Below are positions 1 through 6,068 of a stretch of DNA of 7,639 nt, in pieces. The position numbers and the translations under genes are program-made. The first letter of the stretch is position 1; each line of letters begins with the position of its first letter. The notes beneath the pieces are model-generated. The model searched no databases. It saw only the letters and a program-made list of their open reading frames with translations, and was not told the origin of the DNA. The stretch is from Ponticaulis sp. (GTDB lineage Bacteria > Pseudomonadota > Alphaproteobacteria > Caulobacterales > Hyphomonadaceae). Where the stretch lies: contig PABS01000030.1 in NCBI GenBank assembly GCA_002699325.1, positions 54,402 to 62,040 on the forward strand. The letters run 5' to 3'.

Positions 1-589
1 CCTGCAGCGTGCTGCGAAGGCTACTCTTGTCATAGTCTCCAGTGGTGATGACCAGCTCGCTTGGATGATATCCAGCAAGCGTGGAGGCAAGACTGGCCTG
101 ATCTGTCGACAGGACAAGGAAGCGCCCGGTCGAAATGTCGGCAAGTGCAAGGCCGCAGGATTGCTTATCTTCGCCGGTGACGAGGGCGGCTAGATAATTG
201 CCAGCGCGAGCGTCAAGCAGCGTGTCTTCGGTCAGAGTGCCGGGCGTAACGATCCGCACAATATCGCGATTAACGACGGCTTTTGATCCACGCTTCTTGG
301 CCTCTTCAGGGGTTTCAGTCTGTTCGCAAATCGCCACGCAATGGCCAGCCCGGATCAGCCGCGCCAGATAGGGCTCGGCCGAATGATGTGGAACCCCGGC
401 CATAGGAATCGGATCGCCTTTGTGCTGTCCGCGTTTGGTCAGCGTAATATCCAGCACACCGGCTGCAATCTCTGCGTCTTCGAAGAATAGCTCGTAGAAG
501 TCACCCATGCGAAAAAAGAGCAGGGTTTCCGGGTTGCGAGACTTTATTTCCAGATATTGCGCCATGAAAGGCGTGACTGTGTTCGACAT
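1..589 (-). CDS. mutS: DNA mismatch repair protein MutS, N-terminal part (truncated by window edge)
   Basis: MutS recognises mismatched or looped bases in newly replicated DNA and recruits MutL to start repair. Only the first 196 codons are present; the reading frame is open at position 1, so the truncation is the window edge and not a mutation. Visible residues match the mismatch-recognition domain I: MAQYLEIK near residues 9-16, then [16 protein letters not shown] at 25-40, which holds the Phe-x-Glu motif (F31, E33) that stacks on and contacts the mismatched base. LDITLTKRG (46-54) and [20 protein letters not shown] (61-80) follow. The connector domain II begins near residue 125 ([12 protein letters not shown] at 146-157). 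The ATP start-to-end ABC ATPase domain lies outside the window. The ATG at 589-587 is chosen because the family normally starts a few residues before this MAQYL segment; the frame stays open upstream but with no conserved sequence. The ribosome-binding site is weak. The gene is divergent from maeB. Confidence 0.97.
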   Translation of the reverse strand, partial: MSNTVTPFMAQYLEIKSRNPETLLFFRMGDFYELFFEDAEIAAGVLDITLTKRGQHKGDPIPMAGVPHHSAEPYLARLIRAGHCVAICEQTETPEEAKKRGSKAVVNRDIVRIVTPGTLTEDTLLDARAGNYLAALVTGEDKQSCGLALADISTGRFLVLSTDQASLASTLAGYHPSELVITTGDYDKSSLRSTLQ

Positions 590-615
590 GTGATCAGGTG
601 CCGCTCTCGTGATAC

Positions 616-640
616 GCTGTAGTCGAAAAAAACATGACAA
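616..640 (-). promoter_or_regulatory. Candidate mutS promoter (alphaproteobacterial sigma-70 type)
   Basis: On the minus strand TTGTCAT (640-634) is followed after 11 bases by ACTACAGC (623-616). This resembles the Caulobacter housekeeping pattern TTGACGS, 10-14 bases, GCTANAWC: four of seven and six of eight positions match. It would give a short leader of roughly 20 bases before the mutS ATG at 589. The run of eight T's in the spacer is unusual. The call is by eye and no transcription start is known. Confidence 0.3.
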
Positions 641-648
641 ACTCGACT
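621..648. repeat. Short inverted repeat in the mutS-maeB intergenic region
   Basis: AGTCGA at 621-626 is perfectly complementary to TCGACT at 643-648, with a 16-base spacer that contains an A-rich tract. The repeat overlaps the candidate mutS promoter, so it could be an operator. A six-base match can also arise by chance, and no known regulator site is recognised in it. Confidence 0.25.
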
Positions 649-668
649 TTTAGTCTGGCCTTTAGCCA

Positions 669-697
669 TTGTTCACGCGATAGCGGGGTTCTACGAT
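669..697 (+). promoter_or_regulatory. Candidate maeB promoter
   Basis: TTGTTC (669-674) and TACGAT (692-697) are separated by 17 bases, the optimal sigma-70 spacing. TACGAT matches four of six bases of TATAAT and TTGTTC matches three of six of TTGACA. The start point would fall near 704, giving a leader of about 30-35 bases before the maeB ATG. A weaker minus-strand candidate, TTGCGT (705-700) and TATCGC (682-677), also with 17-base spacing, overlaps the same stretch and could serve mutS. Confidence 0.35.
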
Positions 698-720
698 AGA
701 CGCAATTTTTCTGCGCGATT

Positions 721-726
721 GAGGGA
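721..726 (+). promoter_or_regulatory. Ribosome-binding site of maeB
   Basis: GAGGGA, followed by AA, lies 11 bases before the ATG at 738. It is the only purine-rich Shine-Dalgarno-like stretch near the start and supports that ATG, although the spacing is slightly long. Confidence 0.55.
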
Positions 727-737
727 AACGCCTACCC

Positions 738-3032
738 ATGAGTAACCAACGTCCATCATTTACGGATGAAGAAGCACTCGCTTTTCACAAATACCCAACG
801 CCCGGAAAAATATCGGTCATTGCCACCAAGCCGATGGCGACCCAGCGTGATCTTTCTCTGGCGTATTCCCCTGGTGTGGCGGTCCCGGTCAAGGCAATCG
901 CTGAAGATGAAGACCTGGCTTACGAGTATACAGCTAAGGGCAACATGGTTGCTGTCATCTCAAACGGTACGGCTATTCTGGGTCTTGGCGATCTTGGCCC
1001 AATGGCGTCCAAGCCTGTCATGGAAGGGAAGTCCGTTCTCTTCAAACGCTTTGCGGATGTGGATTCCATTGATGTGGAAGTGACGACCCGGGAGGTCGAA
1101 GAATTCATTACCACCGTTCGCAACATTGGCCCGACATTCGGCGGGATCAATCTCGAGGACATTAAGTCCCCAGAATGCTTTATCATTGAGAGCCGACTGC
1201 GCGACGAACTCGACATTCCGGTCTTTCACGACGACCAGCACGGCACAGCCATCATCGCGGCTGCCGGCCTGATCAATGCCTGCCGGATCACCGGTCGAAA
1301 AATGGAAGATGTGAAAGTCGCCGTTTCAGGCGCTGGTGCGGCAGGTCTCTCTGTGGCCGGGCTCATCGCCCATATGGGCGTGAAGCGAGAAAACATTCTC
1401 ATGTGTGACCGTGAAGGCGTGATCTATGAAGGTCGCGAACACGGCATGGACCAGTTCAAGTCTGCTTTTGCAGTGAAAACTGACAAGCGGACACTGGCAG
1501 ATGCTGTCGCGGGCGCAGATTGTCTTTTGGGACTGTCCGTAAAAGGCGCCGTCAGTAAGGACATGATCAAGTCCATGAATGCGAACCCGATTGTGTTCGT
1601 CATGGCAAACCCCGATCCGGAGATCCTGCCAGAAGATATTCTGGATGTGCGCGGCGACGCGATCATCGCAACGGGCCGGTCGGATTATCCCAACCAGGTG
1701 AATAACGTTCTGGGTTTCCCTTACATCTTCCGCGGCGCGCTCGATGTGCGTGCGCGGACGATCAATGAGGAAATGAAAGTTGCAGCCGCGCAGGCACTGG
1801 CTGATCTCGCACGGGAAGATGTGCCGGACGAAGTCGCCGCCGCCTATCATGGCGCGCGCCCGACCTTCGGCAAAGACTATATCATCCCGGTTCCATTCGA
1901 TCCGCGCCTGATCTCCTACGTCCCGCCATTTGTCGCGCAGGCGGCCATGGATACAGGGGTGGCACGTAAAAACATCGAAGACATGGATGCCTATAAAGAA
2001 GAGCTGGCACGCCGGCTGGATCCATCGGCTTCCTTCCTTCAGCGCATTCAGGGCGCTGTGCGCCAGGAAGAACCAAAGCGTATCGTGTTCGCAGAGGGTG
2101 AAGAGCCTGCCGTCATCCGCGCCGCGTTCAGCTTCCAGACCCAGGAACTCGGCAAGGCCATTCTGATTGGCCGCGAAGAGCGTGTGAAGCGCACCATGAA
2201 ACAGGTGGGCGTGCCGGAAGATGCAATCGAAATCATCAATGCGGCGCTGTCTGACCGGAACCCGGATTACTTCGACTATCTCTATGAGCGCCTGAAACGG
2301 AAGGGATACCTGCAGCGTGACGTTCAGCGTCTCGTCAACAATGACCGGAACGTTTTCGGTTCGTGCATGGTCGCACTCGGAGATGCCGATGGCATGGTCA
2401 CCGGTATGACCCGGAGCTATGAATCTGCGCTTTCTGATGTTCGCCTCGTTATCGACAAGGTGGAGGATGAGCCGGTCATGGGCATGTCGGTCGTGATCAG
2501 CAAAGGCCAGACACTCTTCATCGCAGATACCAACATCACCGAACTGCCAAGCGCAGAACAGATGGCAGCCATCGCCTGTGAAGCAGCGCACGTGGCCCGG
2601 CGCCTTGGCGCGACACCTCGGGTGGCCTTCCTGTCTTATTCCACCTTTGGCAGCCCGCTCGGCGAGCGTGCAGAAAAGGTTCGTGAGGCTGTCGCGCTTC
2701 TCGATGCGCGTGAGGATATCGATTTCGAATATGAAGGCGAAATGCAGGCAGGCGTCGCGCTCAACCCACTAGCCCGTCGCTCATATCCGTTCATGCGTCT
2801 GACGGGTCCGGCGAACGTGCTTGTGATGCCAGCCATTCACTCGGCCAATATTGCCACCTCGCTTCTCGGCAGCATTGGTGGCGCGACGGTTCTCGGCCCA
2901 ATGCTGATGGGCCTTAAAGAGTCGATCCAGATCTGTTCGCTGGGCTCTACAGTGTCTGACATCGTCAATCTGGCAACGATTGCAGCCTATGATGTGAACG
3001 AGCCTGACGCACACGAGGCGCTTAAGACCTAA
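738..3032 (+). CDS. maeB: Malic enzyme, MaeB type, with C-terminal phosphotransacetylase-like domain
   Basis: This cytosolic enzyme oxidatively decarboxylates malate to pyruvate and CO2 with NADP (or NAD), linking the TCA cycle to pyruvate and reducing power. Residues 1-160 form the malic N-terminal domain, with the catalytic tyrosine segment LAYSPGVAVPV (Y43) and EGKSVLFKRF (96-105) bearing the catalytic lysine region. Metal ligands are expected in NLEDI (E140, D141) and FHDDQHGTA (D165, D166). The dinucleotide-binding GAGAAG loop is at 198-203. Residues from about 445 to 764 are a phosphotransacetylase-like domain. In related chimeric malic enzymes this part is thought to be regulatory (E. 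coli MaeB responds to acetyl-CoA) and not an active acetyltransferase. The length of 764 is typical. Cofactor choice cannot be fixed by eye: Sinorhizobium meliloti has both an NAD enzyme (DME) and an NADP enzyme (TME) of this architecture. The gene is monocistronic, divergent from mutS, and ends at a strong terminator. Confidence 0.97.
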   Translation: MSNQRPSFTDEEALAFHKYPTPGKISVIATKPMATQRDLSLAYSPGVAVPVKAIAEDEDLAYEYTAKGNMVAVISNGTAILGLGDLGPMASKPVMEGKSVLFKRFADVDSIDVEVTTREVEEFITTVRNIGPTFGGINLEDIKSPECFIIESRLRDELDIPVFHDDQHGTAIIAAAGLINACRITGRKMEDVKVAVSGAGAAGLSVAGLIAHMGVKRENILMCDREGVIYEGREHGMDQFKSAFAVKTDKRTLADAVAGADCLLGLSVKGAVSKDMIKSMNANPIVFVMANPDPEILPEDILDVRGDAIIATGRSDYPNQVNNVLGFPYIFRGALDVRARTINEEMKVAAAQALADLAREDVPDEVAAAYHGARPTFGKDYIIPVPFDPRLISYVPPFVAQAAMDTGVARKNIEDMDAYKEELARRLDPSASFLQRIQGAVRQEEPKRIVFAEGEEPAVIRAAFSFQTQELGKAILIGREERVKRTMKQVGVPEDAIEIINAALSDRNPDYFDYLYERLKRKGYLQRDVQRLVNNDRNVFGSCMVALGDADGMVTGMTRSYESALSDVRLVIDKVEDEPVMGMSVVISKGQTLFIADTNITELPSAEQMAAIACEAAHVARRLGATPRVAFLSYSTFGSPLGERAEKVREAVALLDAREDIDFEYEGEMQAGVALNPLARRSYPFMRLTGPANVLVMPAIHSANIATSLLGSIGGATVLGPMLMGLKESIQICSLGSTVSDIVNLATIAAYDVNEPDAHEALKT

Positions 3033-3042
3033 GCTCAGAAAC

Positions 3043-3089
3043 TGAAACAAATCAGAAAGCCCGGCTTATGGCCGGGCTTTTTTGTTTCA
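3043..3089. terminator. Rho-independent terminator between convergent maeB and ampG-like genes
   Basis: A perfect 10-bp stem is formed by AAAGCCCGGC (3056-3065) and GCCGGGCTTT (3071-3080) with a five-base TTATG loop. A run of six T's at 3078-3083 makes it a classic terminator for maeB, whose stop is at 3030-3032. Outside this, TGAAACAA (3043-3050) pairs perfectly with TTGTTTCA (3082-3089) across a small asymmetric internal loop, lengthening the dyad. The outer right arm includes the TGA stop (3089-3087) of the convergent permease gene. In the minus direction the T run is only three bases before CTGATTTG, so termination that way is plausible but probably weaker. Confidence 0.9.
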
Positions 3090-4529
3090 ACTGGTAGCTG
3101 GTCGTGGGGGCGGTTGAGTGGCTGGCTCAGGCTGGGGTTCGATTGGCTCTTCGGTATCGAAAACCTCTTCGCCCTTTGCTGCGATGGTGCCGCGCCAGAG
3201 TATCACGCAGATCAGTACGGCGGCTGGAATGGCGTATGAGGCTGAAAGCAGGAACACGCCGGCATACCCGATGGCTTCAGAAATGGTTCCCGAGAAACCA
3301 GCGATGAACTTGCAGAAAAAGGCATAGAGCGAACTCAGACAGGCATATTGAGTGGCTGCGTTTTTCGGATCTGTCAGGTTCGACAGATAGGCGATGAATG
3401 CCGTGCCGACGAAGCCGCCTGCGACGTTATCTGCCCCGATCGCTAAAATGAGGTAGAGGTTCGGCGGAGGCGTAACCCCGATCAGCTCTCCATTGTTCGC
3501 TTCTCGGATGACATCAGCCATATCCGGCGTGCCGAGATTGGCGAGCCAGGCATAAGCTGCTGTGGTCAGGAAGGTGAGTGGGGCGCCGATGAGCAGGGCG
3601 CGCATGGTGCCGAATTTTGCAACGGCAAAGCCGCCAAGAAACGCGCCGACAATCAGGAGCCAGGGACCGACACCGCTCTGAAAGCCTCCTACGACGACTT
3701 TGGAATAGCCGAGGTCGGCGTAAAGCGGGTTGGCCATTACCCCCATTGTGAAATCAGGTAGCCGATAGAGCGCAACCAGGCCAGCTACGGGCAGGATCCA
3801 CCATCCGAGGCGCTTCAGGAGTTGCCCGAACGGCTCAATAATCGCATCGGCGACTGCACGGTGGAGCGCCTTGGCTTCGCGCTTGATCCGGTCGGCGTGA
3901 TGAGGTTCGGCGATGAAGAAAATGACGATGATGGCAGATAAGCCCATCGCCCCGGCCATGGCGGCAAACGAGATGGACCATGGGTAGTATTCGGCAATGG
4001 CCAGACCCACGCCGGAGAACATGATCGCGAATCTGTATCCGAGCTGATATACGGCGGCCAGATGGCCTTGTTCGGAGGTTTCGCCAATCTCGATGCGCCA
4101 GGCATCAATGGCGATGTCGAGGGTTGCGCCTGAATAGGCCAGGATCGCCGCCCCGGCCAAGGTCACCCAAAGCGCTTCAGTCGGCTGAGACTGACCGATA
4201 ATCATCAGGCCTGTCATTGTGCCGAAAATTGCAAGCAGCATCCATGAGCGCCTTTGCCCCATGGTCTTGCCAAGCCAGGGTAGCGTGATGCGATCAACCA
4301 CAGGCGACCAGAGCCATTTCAGCGTATAGGCGATTGTGATCCAATACATGAATGTGATGGTCGATCGGTCGATACCGACTTCACGAAGCCAGAAAGAGAG
4401 CTTCTGGAACACCATCATCAGGGGTAGTCCAGACGCAAATCCCAATGCCAGCATGGCCAGCATTTTGGGCTTCATATAGACGCGAATGTTCTCGGAAAAG
4501 GAGTCCAGTCGTCTCGTCTTATCCGTCAT
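3087..4529 (-). CDS. ampG: AmpG-like MFS permease (muropeptide transporter family)
   Basis: The 480-residue product is an inner-membrane major facilitator. AmpG in enterobacteria imports anhydromuropeptides (GlcNAc-anhydroMurNAc peptides) for peptidoglycan recycling. Family signs are LALGFASGLPL (27-37), LKWLWSPVVDR (70-80), the basic GQRRSW loop (91-96) and DIAIDAWRIE (138-147), all of which line up with E. coli AmpG. I count about 12 hydrophobic segments, near residues 22-42, 58-76, 95-113, 119-137, 158-180, 184-207, 241-262, 276-303, 309-331, 356-382, 392-415 and 421-446. E. coli AmpG has 14, so the last pair is absent here. There is a long polar loop at about 331-357 and a Glu/Pro-rich tail from about 453. 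The ATG overlaps the kinase stop (ATGA at 4529-4526), implying translational coupling; its own ribosome-binding site is weak. The substrate is inferred from family only, and other AmpG-like permeases have unknown solutes. Confidence 0.8.
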   Translation of the reverse strand: MTDKTRRLDSFSENIRVYMKPKMLAMLALGFASGLPLMMVFQKLSFWLREVGIDRSTITFMYWITIAYTLKWLWSPVVDRITLPWLGKTMGQRRSWMLLAIFGTMTGLMIIGQSQPTEALWVTLAGAAILAYSGATLDIAIDAWRIEIGETSEQGHLAAVYQLGYRFAIMFSGVGLAIAEYYPWSISFAAMAGAMGLSAIIVIFFIAEPHHADRIKREAKALHRAVADAIIEPFGQLLKRLGWWILPVAGLVALYRLPDFTMGVMANPLYADLGYSKVVVGGFQSGVGPWLLIVGAFLGGFAVAKFGTMRALLIGAPLTFLTTAAYAWLANLGTPDMADVIREANNGELIGVTPPPNLYLILAIGADNVAGGFVGTAFIAYLSNLTDPKNAATQYACLSSLYAFFCKFIAGFSGTISEAIGYAGVFLLSASYAIPAAVLICVILWRGTIAAKGEEVFDTEEPIEPQPEPATQPPPRPATS

Positions 4530-6010
4530 GCCTGTGCTTTCTGACCTTGCGTCCAGCGCTCGACAATTGAGCGCAGCGTATGAGCGTCGAGCGGTTTTGC
4601 GGCGACGGCATCTGCGCCGGCCCCGCGGGCTGCTCTTTCCACATCTGGATTGATTTCAGCAGAAATCGCAATGATCGGAATGCTATTTTTTGGCGCGCTC
4701 AGGCTTCGGATCTGGCGCATGGCCTCAAAGCCATCCATCACAGGCATGCGCAAATCCATCAGAATACAATCATAATCGGTGATTTCGACCGCCTCGACCG
4801 CTTCGGCGCCCGTCGCAGCCGTAGCGCAGCTAAACCCAGCTTTTTCGAGTGTCCGGGTAGCGATCATAGCATTCACCGCGTTGTCGTCCGCGACGAGTAT
4901 GCGAGTATTGCTCGACGGCTTTTTCTCGACTGCCTCATCATCCCGAGGGCTGGAGGCAAAAGCTGATTGTTCGACTTGTTCAAGGAGCGAATTGTCCCGC
5001 ACAGGACGCATGAGATATCCTCGGCACCCATGCGCACGTAATGCATCGACGTGCTCGCGGTCTTCAGGTCTGATCAGGGCCAGCACAGGCGCGCTGCGCG
5101 ACAGGCGCTGAAGCTCTCGGGGGGCGAGGCTCGCATCGGCGACCCAGACATCGACCTTATCGTCTCCGGTTGAGCTCTGCAGGACCGGCGTGTGCCCTGC
5201 CTGTTGTGCCATGGCTGAAAGTGAGAGCTGCAGAGGCGGGCTCAGTCCCGCAAGACCAATGCGCTTGGGCAGACCCTGACGGACTGACTTGCAGGTTTCG
5301 GTCGAGGCGCCTTGCCGTGTGAATGTGACCCGGAATCGAGCGCCCATGCCGGGCGAACTTGTCAGGGTGATCTCCCCACCCATCGCATCGACCAGACGTT
5401 TAACAATGGTGAGACCCAGACCGACGCCACCATCAATACCGCGATGGCGAGATTCAGCCTGCTCAAATGCTGAAAAAAGTCTCGACTGAGCGTCCTCTGA
5501 CAGGCCCGGGCCACTATCAACGATATCAATGCAAACCGTTTCGGAATTTGACGGGCTGAAAAGGTCGATGAGGACGCCGCCTGTATCTGTGAACTTGATT
5601 GCATTGCCGACAAGATTGAACAGGATCTGACGAACACGGCCATCATCCATGAGCAGAGACGCCGGAAAGTCTGCATGGCAGCGTACGCAGACATCAATCC
5701 CTTTGGCGTGAGCACGTGGACTCAGGAGTTCGACGACTTCCTGAGAAATCTTTTTCAGATCGACCTGAGTTTCTTCAAGTTCGATGCCCGCCGCATCCAT
5801 GCGCGCATAGTCGAGCACATTGTTCAGAAGATCCAGTAAGCGTGCGCCGCTTTGACGGATGGCCGAGACGTAATCTGACTGCGCTGGGGTCAATTCTGTT
5901 TCGGCCAGCAGTGAGGCCATGCCCAGAATACCATTCAGGGGTGTTCGGATTTCATGGCTGACTGTGGCCAGAAACCGCTTTTCGACTGCCTGTCCCTCTG
6001 CGTTTGACAT
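4526..6010 (-). CDS. Soluble hybrid sensor histidine kinase with pseudo-receiver and receiver domains
   Basis: Numbering is from an upstream ATG at 6028. The HisKA domain starts almost at the N-terminus, with phospho-acceptor H25 in FLATVSHEIRTPLNGILG (19-36). The ATPase domain follows: N box NLVGNAIKFT (138-147), G1 DSGPG (171-175), F box FSAFEQ (185-190) and G2 GGVGLGL (200-206). Residues 255-355 look like a degenerate receiver. The C-terminal receiver at 376-495 is canonical, with acidic pair D381/D382, phospho-acceptor D425 in LMDLRMP, S456 and K478. There is no signal peptide, membrane segment, PAS or GAF domain, so it is a cytosolic hybrid kinase. It probably passes phosphate on through a separate Hpt or ChpT-like protein, none of which is in the window. 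I prefer the ATG at 6010 (494 residues) because AAGGCGGGG precedes it at good spacing; the ATG at 6028 (500 residues) has no close ribosome-binding site. The stop overlaps the ampG-like start. Confidence 0.93.
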   Translation of the reverse strand: MSNAEGQAVEKRFLATVSHEIRTPLNGILGMASLLAETELTPAQSDYVSAIRQSGARLLDLLNNVLDYARMDAAGIELEETQVDLKKISQEVVELLSPRAHAKGIDVCVRCHADFPASLLMDDGRVRQILFNLVGNAIKFTDTGGVLIDLFSPSNSETVCIDIVDSGPGLSEDAQSRLFSAFEQAESRHRGIDGGVGLGLTIVKRLVDAMGGEITLTSSPGMGARFRVTFTRQGASTETCKSVRQGLPKRIGLAGLSPPLQLSLSAMAQQAGHTPVLQSSTGDDKVDVWVADASLAPRELQRLSRSAPVLALIRPEDREHVDALRAHGCRGYLMRPVRDNSLLEQVEQSAFASSPRDDEAVEKKPSSNTRILVADDNAVNAMIATRTLEKAGFSCATAATGAEAVEAVEITDYDCILMDLRMPVMDGFEAMRQIRSLSAPKNSIPIIAISAEINPDVERAARGAGADAVAAKPLDAHTLRSIVERWTQGQKAQA

Positions 6011-6014
6011 ACTG

Positions 6015-6025
6015 GCCCCGCCTTT
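6015..6025 (-). promoter_or_regulatory. Ribosome-binding site deciding the histidine kinase start
   Basis: Read on the minus strand, AAAGGCGGGG lies about 5-14 bases upstream of the ATG at 6010-6008. The alternative in-frame ATG at 6028 is preceded by CGCCTGTCTTAA, which has no Shine-Dalgarno character, and the purine run would then lie inside the coding region. Confidence 0.45.
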
Positions 6026-6068
6026 CATTTAAGACAGGCGCCAGCCTCGCATACTCATCTTAATGAAA

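Noticed and set aside
671..691. Two GTTC direct repeats (671-674 and 688-691), resembling an alphaproteobacterial LexA box near mutS
   Set aside because: The alphaproteobacterial SOS box is GTTC, seven bases, GTTC. Here the gap is 13 bases, so the spacing does not fit.
701..715. CGCA ... TGCG small palindrome just upstream of the maeB ribosome-binding site
   Set aside because: Only a four-base stem with a seven-base loop; too weak to call a riboswitch, attenuator or operator.
1326..2591. 421-codon open reading frame antisense to maeB
   Set aside because: It is in exact codon register with maeB, so its stops would require TTA, CTA or TCA codons in the sense strand, which are rare in this G+C-rich gene. 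Its translation is rich in His, Cys and Arg with no recognisable domain, typical of a shadow frame.
6026..6065. Imperfect inverted repeat CATTTAAG / CTTAATG with an inner AGGC-GCCA-GCCT hairpin between comM and the kinase
   Set aside because: The outer arms mismatch by one base, the inner stem is only 4 bp and no T run follows, so it is not a credible terminator. The TTAA elements are also far too widely spaced for a CtrA site (TTAA, seven bases, TTAA).
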